A stretch of DNA of 64,000 nt from an uncultured Vibrio sp. (GCF_963675395.1 NZ_OY776222.1:868001-932000), one strand, 5' to 3'; positions 42,736 to 51,985 are shown, counted from the stretch's first letter. Numbers and translations are program-made. Notes: a model not told the origin generated them from the sequence alone.

Positions 42736-43743
42736 ATGGCAACGATGAAAGACATCGCAAAACTGGCAGGGGTTTCCACCTCAACTGTGAGCCATGTTAT
42801 TAACAAAACTCGCTTTGTCAGCGAAGAGATATCGGAGCGCGTTAATAACGCTGCAAAAGAGCTTAATTATTATGCGCCATCAGCGTTAGCGCGTAGCCTC
42901 AAAGTCAATCGAACTCAAACCATTGGTATGTTGGTAACAACGTCTACCAACCCGTTCTTCGGTGAAGTGGTAAAAGGTGTCGAGCGCAGTTGTTACCATA
43001 AAGGCTATAGCCTGATCCTGTGCAACACCGAAGGAGATAACGAACGTATGCGTCAATCTATTAGTACGTTGCTTCAGAAACGAGTTGATGGCTTGATTTT
43101 GATGTGTGATTCCCTAGAAGGAGAGCGTATCGATGTGTTCGAGCGTTACCCTGATATCCCAGTTGTAGTGATGGATTGGGGACCAATGCTCTTTACCAGC
43201 GATAAGATTCAAGACAACTCATTACGGGGTGGATACCTTGCAGTGAAACACCTGATAGAAAGCGGTCATAAACAGATTGGGTGTATCACTGGCCCGCTGA
43301 TCAAGCATCAAGCTCAAATGCGATATGAAGGTTACAAACGTGCCATGATAGAAGCGGGCTTGGAGTTCAATTCAAACTGGATCATTGAATCGGATTTTGA
43401 ATGTGAAGGTGGGTATCAGGCATTCAAAAAGATGTCGAAAAGGGGAGAACTACCAACTGCCATTTTTGTCTCCAACGACATGATGGCGATGGGCGTTATC
43501 AATGCCGCTAATGAGCTTGGTATCAAGGTGCCAGAGGATCTTTCCATCATCGGGTACGACGACATACACATCGCTAAATTTATGTCTCCATCACTGACAA
43601 CCATTCACCAGCCTAAATATCGCTTGGGGCAGGCTGCGGTTGAAACTTTATTACGAAGACTGAACGACAAAGCAGCTGAAGCGGAAGTTGTCCAATTAGA
43701 GCCGACACTAATCGAGCGAAATAGTGTAAAAACACGCCTATAG
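42736..43743 (+). CDS. rbsR: Ribose operon repressor RbsR (LacI family)
   Basis: A 335-residue LacI-type regulator. The N-terminal helix-turn-helix is MKDIAKLAGVSTSTVSHVINKTRFVSEE, with hinge helix ALARSLK, followed by a ribose-binding-protein-like core (GMLVTTSTNPFFGEVVKGVE, GCITGP, DDIHIAKFMSPSLTTIHQP). It is encoded at the end of the operon it probably represses. The two palindromes upstream of rbsD (37499, 37630) fit its expected operators. It follows rbsK by 16 nt. Confidence 0.95.
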   Translation: MATMKDIAKLAGVSTSTVSHVINKTRFVSEEISERVNNAAKELNYYAPSALARSLKVNRTQTIGMLVTTSTNPFFGEVVKGVERSCYHKGYSLILCNTEGDNERMRQSISTLLQKRVDGLILMCDSLEGERIDVFERYPDIPVVVMDWGPMLFTSDKIQDNSLRGGYLAVKHLIESGHKQIGCITGPLIKHQAQMRYEGYKRAMIEAGLEFNSNWIIESDFECEGGYQAFKKMSKRGELPTAIFVSNDMMAMGVINAANELGIKVPEDLSIIGYDDIHIAKFMSPSLTTIHQPKYRLGQAAVETLLRRLNDKAAEAEVVQLEPTLIERNSVKTRL

Positions 43744-43954
43744 CAAACCTGTATTTTTATTTTTTGTTGAATCTCATCTTATTGATGCATGTCAACATTT
43801 TGTGAGTTTGCGTTAATTTTGTACGTTATACGGTTTTTTATTTGAAAAAGTGTGATTTCCTGCGGAGAAAAGTTACACATACATTTTCTCCACCTAAGAA
43901 AGTACCTATGATGGCCCCGATAATTAATAGATTTGTAATTAAGGAAGTGGTTAG

Positions 43955-44182
43955 ATGAGCTTTGCTTTAGTTCAAAAATACGCTCAGTATTCTGTAAAAC
44001 GGCCATGGTGCCATCGTATTACTGTCGCACTCGTCTTGTTTATCTTTTTGTATAGTAGTTACGGTCTTCTCGCTCACGAGGAATTATCATACTTGTTAGG
44101 GATTTTCATTACTTTTGCTGCTACAGGGCTGTTTGCGTCCGCATCGACGTTTAAGAAAAGATACCCTGTGTCAAATTCCTAG
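43955..44182 (+). CDS. Small two-helix membrane protein, unknown function
   Basis: A 75-residue ORF with AAGGAAGTGG about 6-14 nt before ATG 43955. It has a basic N-terminal stretch (KYAQYSVKRPWCHR), then two hydrophobic segments (ITVALVLFIFLYSSYGLLA and LLGIFITFAATGLFASA), ending in a basic tail; orientation with both ends inside is likely. I do not recognise a family. It stands alone downstream of rbsR with 211 nt of intergenic sequence. Confidence 0.6.
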   Translation: MSFALVQKYAQYSVKRPWCHRITVALVLFIFLYSSYGLLAHEELSYLLGIFITFAATGLFASASTFKKRYPVSNS

Positions 44183-44256
44183 TTGAAGCAAACTAACGAG
44201 TTTGAACCATTGGAGGAGGGCTGATGTCCTCCTTTTACTTTTTTAAACGGGTGAAC

Positions 44257-44643
44257 TTATTTGGTCAGCTCGTCAATGATAGGGCAACGACTTCTCGCAT
44301 CACCAGGGCAGGAAGATACCCAGCTTTCTAATTGTTGTTTCATCTCCAGAAGGTGCGCTATTTTTTCTTCTACTTCTTTTAATTTATCCATGGTACGGGC
44401 TTTAACTTCGCTGCTTTTTCGATTTGGGTTGTGTGCGAGCTGAACAAATTCTTTGCACTCTTGCAGAGAGAACCCTGCATTTTTTGCGCGTGATACTAGG
44501 TTGAGTTCTTGGATGTGGTTGTTAGAGTATTCTCGATATCCAGAGACGCTACGAGCTGGAGGTGAAATAATCCCTTTATCTTCATACAGACGGATAGATT
44601 TAGAGGAAAGGCCAGTCAGTTTGGCCACAGCACCTATATTCAT
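44257..44643 (-). CDS. cueR: Copper-responsive MerR regulator CueR
   Basis: A 128-residue MerR-family activator. The winged helix-turn-helix (MNIGAVAKLTGLSSKSIRLYEDKGII) is followed by a dimerisation coiled coil. The metal loop CPGDARSRCPI has the two cysteines with the spacing of the Cu(I)-binding loop in E. coli CueR. It lacks the Ser77-replacing Cys of zinc sensor ZntR. Target genes such as copA are not adjacent, so it probably works at a distance. Stop lies 75 nt from the small membrane protein gene (convergent). Confidence 0.9.
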   Translation of the reverse strand: MNIGAVAKLTGLSSKSIRLYEDKGIISPPARSVSGYREYSNNHIQELNLVSRAKNAGFSLQECKEFVQLAHNPNRKSSEVKARTMDKLKEVEEKIAHLLEMKQQLESWVSSCPGDARSRCPIIDELTK

Positions 44644-44794
44644 AATTCACCTCTTGATTCAAGATAACGCTTAACGCGAGTATATACCCAAATAGCTTCA
44701 ATATGCAGGAGTTAGAGTGAGGTCTCTGGTGTCAGTTCCCGTAAAAAGAGATAATTTCAGCTTTTCGAAAGCGCCCCATTTGCTTGATACGCGT

Positions 44795-45763
44795 CTACAC
44801 TTTCGCGACTTCATGCGGAGGCATTCCAAATGTCTTTTTAAACGCGTTTGTGAAATTAGACGGATGGTGATAACCAGCTTCATAGGCAGCCTCGGTAATG
44901 GTAACAAGACCTCGTTCCAAGTGTTGCCGAGCCACGACTAAACGGCGGTAACGAATGTAACTGTTCACCGTCATGCTGAATGACTGTTTAAAGCGGCGTT
45001 GTAAGTTAGACACGCTCATAGAAAAAATCGTCGATAGCTTTGCTAAGCTCAGTTCTTCGGCTAGATGAATCTCGATGTAATTGATGATGTCTTCAATCTT
45101 ATAATCCTTACTGCTCGTGACTGATTTGTGTTCAGAATAATGAACTTTAGGCATCTGCTGAAGGACATTAGATAAAATCTGATAAATCAAACTTTCAATC
45201 CCAATCTTACTTTGAAAGCAGTGTGGTGTTCCACTACGTAAGAGAGTGCTAACAAGCTCAGAGAGCATGGGACATACTTCTAGGGAATAGAAAGCTTGGT
45301 GCGACTGAAAAAAGTTGGTTGTGTCGCATGAGTCATTTAAGCGCTGTGCTAGCCACTGTGGCTTTACGAGGATATTTATTTTGTTAACGCGATTGTCTTT
45401 AACCAGTGAGCGACAGAAGTTTGCAGGTTGTAACAAGTTAACCACCACCCCCTGAGGGGACCTGGTTGCGTCCAAATCAAATTGTAAATCGTCGTAGCTG
45501 AAAGACAGTTTTCCTTCAAGGAGAATGGTGATCAACAGGGATGACTGAGCGGTTGAAACTATATTTGAGTTGACGAGTTCTAGGCAGCGTCCACCATGGA
45601 CAAAAATTTGGTCGTTATATTGATATGTTAAGAAAACACCTTCAGCTAACTGCAGTTGACACGGTTGACCGTGCGTTACGATCAACTGTTTTTCCGTTTC
45701 TTGCAAAATTTGAGTCATAGATATTTTATCAAGTCTAGCTCGTTTAGGCTTGTCCACCTGCAT
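44795..45763 (-). CDS. AraC-family regulator beside a TonB receptor gene
   Basis: A 322-residue protein with a C-terminal AraC/XylS DNA-binding domain of two helix-turn-helix motifs (LSLAKLSTIFSMSVSNLQRRFKQ and ITEAAYEAGYHHPSNFTNAFKKTFG; quoted motifs AGYHHPSNFTNAFKK and MSVSNLQRRFK). The N-terminal ~200 residues resemble the ligand domains of PchR-like siderophore regulators. The start is uncertain: ATG 45799 has no spaced ribosome-binding site, ATG 45763 has AGGA eight nt upstream. It is divergent from the TonB receptor with a Fur box between, so it probably activates the receptor in the presence of its siderophore (inference). Confidence 0.85.
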   Translation of the reverse strand: MQVDKPKRARLDKISMTQILQETEKQLIVTHGQPCQLQLAEGVFLTYQYNDQIFVHGGRCLELVNSNIVSTAQSSLLITILLEGKLSFSYDDLQFDLDATRSPQGVVVNLLQPANFCRSLVKDNRVNKINILVKPQWLAQRLNDSCDTTNFFQSHQAFYSLEVCPMLSELVSTLLRSGTPHCFQSKIGIESLIYQILSNVLQQMPKVHYSEHKSVTSSKDYKIEDIINYIEIHLAEELSLAKLSTIFSMSVSNLQRRFKQSFSMTVNSYIRYRRLVVARQHLERGLVTITEAAYEAGYHHPSNFTNAFKKTFGMPPHEVAKV

Positions 45764-45844
45764 CTGACGTTTCCTCATAATATGTGTGCGATTTTGCATA
45801 ACCTAATAATCTTTGTATTTATATCACCCATGCTTATTATACCT

Positions 45845-45863
45845 GAGAATTATAATCATTAAT
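45845..45863. promoter_or_regulatory. Fur box between AraC regulator and TonB receptor
   Basis: GAGAATTATAATCATTAAT matches the Fur consensus GATAATGATAATCATTATC at 15 of 19 positions. It ends 16 nt before the receptor start, in the position expected for iron repression. Confidence 0.75.
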
Positions 45864-45879
45864 ATTTAGGGATATGTAT

Positions 45880-47892
45880 ATGGAAAGCCCAGCTTGTTCG
45901 TCACTCAAGCTTTCAAGCCTTTGCCTTGCAGTGGGAATGGCGCTAGCGAACCCAGTTTATGCTGACGATTCAACCTCAGATTCTCATACTGAAAAAGTCG
46001 TCGTATGGGGTACGAAAGTTTCAAGTAACTCGGAATCAATGTTTGCTGACGATATGTCGCTTAAGCAAGCCGATCATATGTCGGATTTGTTGCGTGAGAT
46101 TCCGGGTGTGGATGTTGGTGGTACGCACTCAGTCAACCAAAGAATTACGATTCGAGGCTTAGGTGAGTCTGATTTAGATATCCGTCTGGACGGCGCATCA
46201 CAACATGCAAGCATGTTTCACCACATTGGCAATTTGACGCTAACCCCAGATATTCTAAAGTCCGCAGATATTCAGGTCGGTAATAACTCAGTTACTCAAA
46301 ATGGTTTAGGTGGCTCTGTCTACTTTGAAACAAAAGATGCTCGTGACCTTCTGCGCTATGACGAAAATTTTGGCGCACGTGTATATGGCGGCTATGCTTC
46401 GAACGACAACCAACAAGGCTCGTTAACTCTGTATGGCTTATTATCGGAGAACGTCGATGCCATGGTCTATGGTCACTACGTAACGCGTGATGATTTTGAA
46501 GACGGCGATGGAAATCAAACTTTTGGTTCAGAAGGGGATGTGTATAACATTCTGGCTAAACTTGGCTATGAGTTTAATGACATTCACCGATTTGAGATTT
46601 CCTATGACTTATATCGTGACAGCGGCGATTACAGCCCGCGCCCAGATATGTCCGGTGCAGCCAACAACGGTCTGTCGAGTGAGCTACTGATTCCTACTGA
46701 TTATGATCGTGACACGGTAACTCTGAGTTATGAACTGCGTGGTGACAAGCATCAAGGTAACGTAACCCTTTACAACACAGAAACGGAAATCACACGTGAT
46801 GAATCGGTTATGGCACCGCGTTGGCCTGCAAATCGCTTGTCGAAAAACACTGCGAAGAACCAAAATTTCGGTTTAAACGCAAAATTCCAATCAGATTTGG
46901 TGCTGGGACAGTTTGATAACCGCGTAACTTATGGTTTTGATTACATGGATAAGACATCCTCTAGCTATTACGGTAGCAGTAAGTTCATGGATGAGTCGGC
47001 TATATCGACAGCTGTGTTTGTTGAAGAGCAGTTCCACGTTTCGGATTCTTTCTTTATTACCGCAGGTCTACGTTTTGATGATTATGAACGGAAGGCGGAA
47101 ACTGGCACTGACGACTTCGACGAAGTGACTTGGGCGCTGGCAGCTGAGTGGGCGGCGACCAACGACTGGACGTTATTTGCAAGTGCGCGTTCGCTATTCA
47201 AAGGCCCCGAGTTGATGGAAACCTTTGTCGCTTACCAAGATGTGGCGTTTCTTGAAGACGGCTTGAACCCAGAAACTGGTCTGAATACGCAAGGTGGAGT
47301 ACGTTTTGCTAAGCGATTGGACAAGCACTTTTTCGGCGCAAATGTGACTCTATTTAAGACGCAGATAGATGACTACATTGCTGAACAGTATCAAAGTGCA
47401 AGCCAAACTTACCTTATCTACAATTTAGGTGACGTGGAAATTGAAGGCTTTGAAGCGAGTGCGTCATATGGCTACGATAAGTTCAATAGTAAGCTATCTT
47501 ACTCTCAATCGGATACAGAAGATAAGACCAACGGTGGCCCTGTTGCTGGTGGTAACGGACGCAGTATCGATATGGGTGATAGCATTGCGTTGACGCTTGA
47601 TTATCAGTCAGAAGAGTTAGAAACCGTCTTTGGTTGGAATTCAATGTTTATACTAGAAGAAGACAACGTATTTGATGGTCAAACCGTCAAGGATAGTTAC
47701 GATGTTCACAACCTATACGCGCAGTGGGTACCTTCTGATATTGATGGCTTGTCGGTCACCTTTGGTATCGATAACGTCTTTGATGAGTTATATACATCTC
47801 ACGCATCCCGTTCAGGTACGGCGCGTGGATTTACTCTAGATGATTACGAGCCAGGGCGTAACTTCAAGCTTTCTGCCGCGTATCAATATTAA
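45880..47892 (+). CDS. TonB-dependent outer-membrane receptor, probably for a siderophore
   Basis: A 670-residue receptor. The signal peptide ends near NPVYAD. A TonB-box-like EKVVVWG region follows, and then the plug domain (ADHMSDLLREIPGVDVGGTHSVNQRITIRGLG, with motifs REIPGVDVGG and ITIRGLG; then GGSVYFETKDARDLL). The 22-strand barrel runs to the terminal aromatic residue (FKLSAAYQY), as needed for outer-membrane insertion. ATG 45880 is 9 nt after TAGGGA, so it is favoured over 45874. Iron/siderophore uptake is suggested by the Fur box, the AraC neighbour and the DUF2218 gene that follows; the exact ligand is not recognised. Confidence 0.9.
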   Translation: MESPACSSLKLSSLCLAVGMALANPVYADDSTSDSHTEKVVVWGTKVSSNSESMFADDMSLKQADHMSDLLREIPGVDVGGTHSVNQRITIRGLGESDLDIRLDGASQHASMFHHIGNLTLTPDILKSADIQVGNNSVTQNGLGGSVYFETKDARDLLRYDENFGARVYGGYASNDNQQGSLTLYGLLSENVDAMVYGHYVTRDDFEDGDGNQTFGSEGDVYNILAKLGYEFNDIHRFEISYDLYRDSGDYSPRPDMSGAANNGLSSELLIPTDYDRDTVTLSYELRGDKHQGNVTLYNTETEITRDESVMAPRWPANRLSKNTAKNQNFGLNAKFQSDLVLGQFDNRVTYGFDYMDKTSSSYYGSSKFMDESAISTAVFVEEQFHVSDSFFITAGLRFDDYERKAETGTDDFDEVTWALAAEWAATNDWTLFASARSLFKGPELMETFVAYQDVAFLEDGLNPETGLNTQGGVRFAKRLDKHFFGANVTLFKTQIDDYIAEQYQSASQTYLIYNLGDVEIEGFEASASYGYDKFNSKLSYSQSDTEDKTNGGPVAGGNGRSIDMGDSIALTLDYQSEELETVFGWNSMFILEEDNVFDGQTVKDSYDVHNLYAQWVPSDIDGLSVTFGIDNVFDELYTSHASRSGTARGFTLDDYEPGRNFKLSAAYQY

Positions 47893-47916
47893 CTAAATTG
47901 CAAGTAAAGTGACCCT

Positions 47917-48198
47917 ATGATTGAAGAAACGGCTCACATTGAAAGTGAACACGTGAGCAAATACTTGGTGGTACTTTGTCGACATTTCGCGCGCAAGGTA
48001 CCTGCAACATGGGATGAGACAAACGGCTTAGTCACTTTTCCTCCCGGTCAGGCGGTATTTACCGTTAGTGATACCAAGTTAACAATTGTCTGTGGATCTG
48101 ACTCTGAAGAAGGGTTAGATAAAGTAAAAGATATCGTCACTTCTCATGTTGCTATGTTCTCGCGTCGAGAGACCATAGAGCTTCAATGGATGAAGTAA
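47917..48198 (+). CDS. DUF2218 family protein
   Basis: A 93-residue cytoplasmic protein of the DUF2218 family. Family stretches are KYLVVLCRHFARKVPATWDE and RRETIELQWMK, including conserved His-Phe. These small proteins occur near iron-siderophore genes, and here the gene follows the TonB receptor by 24 nt on the same strand, so it is probably cotranscribed and iron-regulated. The molecular role is unknown. A bidirectional terminator follows at once. Confidence 0.85.
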   Translation: MIEETAHIESEHVSKYLVVLCRHFARKVPATWDETNGLVTFPPGQAVFTVSDTKLTIVCGSDSEEGLDKVKDIVTSHVAMFSRRETIELQWMK

Positions 48199-48206
48199 AA
48201 AACGCA

Positions 48207-48239
48207 AAAAAGCCCGCAAGTGTTATTAGCGGGCTTTTT
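48207..48239. terminator. Bidirectional terminator
   Basis: AAAAAGCCCGC pairs with GCGGGCTTTTT around an 11-nt loop, between the DUF2218 gene (plus) and the small membrane protein gene (minus). Confidence 0.9.
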
Positions 48240-48267
48240 AAATACTGTATTTTTAAGACATCGGTGT

Positions 48268-48519
48268 CTATTGAGCTTTTTCAGGCTCTAGGTTGCTTTT
48301 TTCCTGATGCATTTTAGCTAGGAAGTACACGTTAACACATGCAATAAAGCCGTTGGTTAGTACAACTGGCCATGAGTCAATCATAAGGCCGTAGGCGGTG
48401 AATAGACCGCAACCGATAAAGTTAAGGATACGAAGTTTAACAATGTCTTTCATAGTAAGCGAGATAGCAACCATGATTGAAGCTGCGTAGCCTAGAATTT
48501 CAACCATATTCATGTCCAT
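48268..48519 (-). CDS. YgjV-like small inner-membrane protein
   Basis: An 83-residue membrane protein with three predicted helices (EILGYAASIMVAISLTM, RILNFIGCGLFTAYGLM and WPVVLTNGFIACVNVYFLAK), which fits the bacterial inner-membrane Imp/YgjV type of short form; the family assignment is by general resemblance. GAGGG seven nt before ATG 48519 decides the start. The C-terminus is hydrophilic. Function unknown. It converges on the terminator at 48207. Confidence 0.7.
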   Translation of the reverse strand: MDMNMVEILGYAASIMVAISLTMKDIVKLRILNFIGCGLFTAYGLMIDSWPVVLTNGFIACVNVYFLAKMHQEKSNLEPEKAQ

Positions 48520-48805
48520 TTTTTGACCCTCTTTAAATCTGCCGAATTTGTCGGTACCAATTCTTCTCTTCTTGAGATTGTTGAGGAAGCTCCGTGCCTC
48601 GAATGGTCTTTATGTTGGGCGTACTATAGCAACGTACATAATGTGATAAAAGACTCAAAAAGGCGGAAAGTGAAGGTTAGCGATTACGCAAACGTTTAAT
48701 AAGAAAATTATTTATACCGCCATTCATTTGTTTCATTGATTAGGCTGATGAAACCGATAGTTAAAACATATTTGAAGATGTTCGAATGGTTACTTATAGT
48801 ATTAA

Positions 48806-49096
48806 ATGATAACCATTTACATCTGTGGCGATATGATCAATCTTGCTGTTAGCCTAATACTTTCTTTCGCATTAATCCGTAGAACGAGTCCCAGCTCTTG
48901 GAGTGTTGAGTTGCATATTATTTCGCATCTTCTTTGTGTGATGTTTCTGCAACCGATTTACATTATCCCCTATCTTATGGTTACGTTTTACTCATCCCCG
49001 CTGCTGATTAAGCTATCTAAGTGCACTCGTTTTTACAGTGTACTGTTTGGCTTTTTGCCACTACTGGTCGCGTCGGGAAGTTTCGCTTTCACATGA
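48806..49096 (+). CDS. Possible small membrane protein, unknown function
   Basis: A 96-residue ORF with three to four hydrophobic segments (MINLAVSLILSFALI, HLLCVMFLQPIYIIPYLMVTF, FYSVLFGFLPLLVASGSFAF). The first ATG (48806) has no ribosome-binding sequence; ATG 48833 is weakly supported. No family recognised. The even spread of hydrophobic segments makes it more likely real than chance, but the start and expression are doubtful. Confidence 0.4.
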   Translation: MITIYICGDMINLAVSLILSFALIRRTSPSSWSVELHIISHLLCVMFLQPIYIIPYLMVTFYSSPLLIKLSKCTRFYSVLFGFLPLLVASGSFAFT

Positions 49097-49206
49097 GATA
49101 AGAGTGTCAGATGCTGATCGTCCGCATTGAAGCTGCGATGCAGGATTAACTAGCTGACTATATTAATATTTGCTGTTGACTAAGGGGTTATTCGTTGGAG
49201 GGCAGA

Positions 49207-49272
49207 ATGAATGGTATATCAGGTTTCCGCGCTGATGATAGCGTGAAACAATTTACAATTTGTGCGCCATAG
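49207..49272 (+). CDS. Possible 21-residue peptide ORF
   Basis: GGAGGG lies about 6 nt before ATG 49207; the ORF reads MNGISGFRADDSVKQFTICAP. It is followed after 12 nt by a second small ORF with an equally good ribosome-binding site, so the two would form a tiny operon. No similarity recognised. Confidence 0.3.
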   Translation: MNGISGFRADDSVKQFTICAP

Positions 49273-49284
49273 GAGCGGGAGGAA

Positions 49285-49404
49285 ATGGTTGTAGAATACG
49301 AAAACTCGCTTATTGATAGTGAGTTTAAGAAAACAGCTGAGAAATCATCTCGCGCTCTTCCGAAGAGAGCAGTGGCGAACGTTTTTTATCAAGTGTCTTG
49401 CTGA
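49285..49404 (+). CDS. Possible 39-residue peptide ORF, antisense to the next gene
   Basis: AGGAGCGGGAGGAA stands directly before ATG 49285 and the product is charged (MVVEYENSLIDSEFKKTAEK at the start, ending VFYQVSC). Its 3' part overlaps the minus-strand ORF 49325-49486, so at most one of the two is likely to be a conserved protein. Confidence 0.3.
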   Translation: MVVEYENSLIDSEFKKTAEKSSRALPKRAVANVFYQVSC

Positions 49405-49486
49405 TTTCACCTTGAAGAGACTTTAGCTGGCTATCGGTCAAATCACTCAACTTTTGTTTTAGTTCGTTAAATTGCTGTTTGTTCAT
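49325..49486 (-). CDS. Small helical protein, unknown function
   Basis: A 53-residue ORF from ATG 49486, with GAGG eight to nine nt upstream (frame open to 49522). It is one or two amphipathic helices (QQFNELKQKLSDLTDSQLKSL, then LLSSEEREMISQLF) rich in Leu, Ser, Lys and Glu. Not recognised as a family. The clean ribosome-binding site and helical pattern support it over the overlapping plus-strand ORF. Confidence 0.5.
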   Translation of the reverse strand: MNKQQFNELKQKLSDLTDSQLKSLQGEISKTLDKKRSPLLSSEEREMISQLFS

Positions 49487-49831
49487 ATCACATTCCTCGT
49501 TGTACACAGGTTTATCCTTCACTACCTAGTTTCAGGGCCTCTATGGCCATACAACAAACTTATTCAGATGATTTAGATTAGAACTCCATTGGCTTTATTT
49601 TGTCCGAATATTGTCAGGTTGAATCAAATGAAGCGTCAAAATGTGATAAAAATGTAAGATGATGTTTACCGCTTGTAGGAATGTACGTAAAAAAGTAGGA
49701 ATGTGTACCTATATGACTTTAAAGCACTTTTTCTTCTATCCGCAATAGTTGTCTCTGAACACTGCATCAAATTAGAAGGGAAGCTGACAAGCTTCCCGAG
49801 AGAATTAATGGTTCAGTGAGTCGCTTTATAA
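49487..49831. other. Intergenic region downstream of yccS
   Basis: 345 AT-rich bases without a supported gene. A stem GGGAAGCT/AGCTTCCC at 49778-49797 near the right end probably terminates the minus-strand yccS transcript. Confidence 0.5.
49778..49797 (-). terminator. Hairpin after yccS
   Basis: GGGAAGCT pairs with AGCTTCCC around a 4-nt loop, 35 nt beyond the yccS stop. On the minus strand it is followed by TTCTAATTTG, a weak T tract. Confidence 0.5.
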
Positions 49832-51985
49832 TCAGTTCACGCGGACGGCGAACTTACTTGCTAGTGAATGCAACTCCGGTAACATTCGATAGATGAGATG
49901 CAATTGTTGCAGCACCATTCGGGCGGAACTCTCATCTTCTTCGCGCCATTCATTTAATCGTTGCTCAAGTCCGGCGTCTTCAATATCCGATAGATCACAC
50001 GTTTCACTGTGCTGGTGAAGCTGATGGTGGAGAACGTCCAAATGCTGGTGGATACAACGGTGTGCATCCAACACTAATTTATGAATTGAGTTATCGTCAA
50101 TACGAGTGCGGTGCGCACCCAGTGCAGAAATATAGTTCAGCATAGCGTGATTGAGAGTTAAAAAACGAAAACTCTCATCAACCGCTGTTCTGTATTTTCC
50201 AGGTTCAGCAAGCATGGTGCTTATCGCAGAAGTAAGGGTTGCATCATTATTGTGTGCCTGACGACGTGCAATGCGGTAGCTTAAACTGTCTTTTTTACCG
50301 ACACGGTATTGGCCAATAATCTGTCCGAGGTATTGTTTATTCGCATCAATGGCGTCTGACATAACCTTATGGAGTCGTCTAGATTGCCAATCAGGAAAAA
50401 TAAACATAACCGCCCCTACCGCTAGTATACAGCCAATAATTGTGTCGGCCAGTCGAGGCAGGACAACTGCGTAGCCTTCGCCTAGCTGGTTGAAAAGGAA
50501 TAATACGAGCAGAGTAATAAAGCCAGTCGCATAGCCGTAATTGTTCATTCTGAAGGCGAAAAACATCACACCGGAGACTACGACGAACACCAGTTGACTC
50601 TCTTGAGAAGGGAAGGCTGTCAGTAACAACACGCCAACTAATAGACCAGCTAATGTCCCAATCACTCGGGCAGTCAGTTTCTGACGTGTTGCACTGTAGT
50701 TGGGTTGACATACAAACAGTGTCGTTAAAAGGATCCAATATCCACGGTCAAAATCCAACGCCTGAATAATTCCATAACCAAGCGTCAATGTAACTGACAT
50801 ACGTAATGCGTGGCGAAACAGCATAGAGTCTTGGTGTAGGTTTGCTGAAATCCGCTGCCACATGGCTTTTAATGTATGTGGATTGGTGTCATCCAGCATA
50901 TCTTCTTCAAGTCTTTCCGCGTCAGGGTTATTTATATTACTCAACTGCTTTTCAACAGTAGCTAAGTTATTGAATAGATAAGTAAGCTGACCTAATAGTC
51001 GTTTCCAGTGACTCTGATTTTGTTCTTCGAGATAGGAGAGAGAGTTTTGAACTTCAGCTAAAGCGAGAATAGATTCATTAGTATGAGTGTACTCATTACC
51101 AAGTTGAATAGCTTGAGCAATATCACGGCATGCTCGAGCTTGAGATTCCAGTAGATACTTAAAACGAAATAGGACATCCGAGCGTTCAAACTCAGTGGCC
51201 AGATCTTGATAACGATAATGACTGGAACTCACTCGTTCATGAATGTCTTGGGCGATAAAGTAGATATTTAAAAATCGGTCACTCGGGCCATCAATATGGC
51301 CGCGTTTCGAACGGTTAAGCAGCGTCGCTTTACAAGCATTTAGTGCCGTAACTGTCGCTGCGTTAAGGCGCGCAGCTTCGATTCGCATAGGCTGCGGTTC
51401 AAGGTTGATCACCGGATGGAAAAGCTTTGCCTTAGCGTCCAGATAGTTAGCCATTTGGAAAAATACGTTCGCCAAGTTTTGTTGAACGGGCTGTAGCGGC
51501 CAAAAAATCTGCCATATCATCGACATGAAGTAATACCAGGCCGCGCCAGTTAAAAGCAGTAGTGGTTGGAACCATAGATTTGGGCTTTCATGGGCGCCAA
51601 GCATGGTATATATGGCGATAAGCAATGACCCAAACGCAATACTGGCGTATTTGGGGCCAATGGCACCCAGCATGATGAATCCAAACGTGGAGACAAATAG
51701 CCCGATAGCAAACAACCATGGAGTATTGAACAGAATTTCAATTGAAAATGCGGCAACAGCAAAACAGATAAACGTTAGGATGAGCGCTTTCATTCGTCCG
51801 GTAAAACTGTCATCACTTTCTGCCAGAGCTGCGGCGATAATCCCCAATATGAGCGGCGTAATCAACGTGTTTTGACCGAAGTACCACGCTGGTATGACAA
51901 CGCCTAACAAGGTTATCAGGATAAGAATACTGTAGTTAACGGTTTTGTTAGCCCAATAGAGGCGAAATTTAGAAGTTGATTGCAC
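49832..51985 (-). CDS. yccS: YccS-type inner-membrane protein (FUSC family)
   Basis: A 717-residue protein with two blocks of about six membrane helices each (residues ~15-165 and ~390-520) and large cytoplasmic regions, the layout of the YccS/YhfK/FUSC family. Diagnostic are FALRMSVTLTLGYGIIQALDFDRGYWILLTTLFVCQPNYSATRQK (motifs RGYWILLT and CQPNYSATRQ), ARVIGTLAGLLVGVLLL and LTLNHAMLNYISALGAHR. These are thought to be efflux or stress-related proteins of unsettled function. It stands alone and is divergent from the helicase gene. Confidence 0.9.
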   Translation of the reverse strand: MQSTSKFRLYWANKTVNYSILILITLLGVVIPAWYFGQNTLITPLILGIIAAALAESDDSFTGRMKALILTFICFAVAAFSIEILFNTPWLFAIGLFVSTFGFIMLGAIGPKYASIAFGSLLIAIYTMLGAHESPNLWFQPLLLLTGAAWYYFMSMIWQIFWPLQPVQQNLANVFFQMANYLDAKAKLFHPVINLEPQPMRIEAARLNAATVTALNACKATLLNRSKRGHIDGPSDRFLNIYFIAQDIHERVSSSHYRYQDLATEFERSDVLFRFKYLLESQARACRDIAQAIQLGNEYTHTNESILALAEVQNSLSYLEEQNQSHWKRLLGQLTYLFNNLATVEKQLSNINNPDAERLEEDMLDDTNPHTLKAMWQRISANLHQDSMLFRHALRMSVTLTLGYGIIQALDFDRGYWILLTTLFVCQPNYSATRQKLTARVIGTLAGLLVGVLLLTAFPSQESQLVFVVVSGVMFFAFRMNNYGYATGFITLLVLFLFNQLGEGYAVVLPRLADTIIGCILAVGAVMFIFPDWQSRRLHKVMSDAIDANKQYLGQIIGQYRVGKKDSLSYRIARRQAHNNDATLTSAISTMLAEPGKYRTAVDESFRFLTLNHAMLNYISALGAHRTRIDDNSIHKLVLDAHRCIHQHLDVLHHQLHQHSETCDLSDIEDAGLEQRLNEWREEDESSARMVLQQLHLIYRMLPELHSLASKFAVRVN

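Noticed and set aside
48806..49096. Toxin or phage holin interpretation of the small membrane ORF
   Set aside because: Only hydrophobic segments can be seen; no partner gene, no phage genes nearby.
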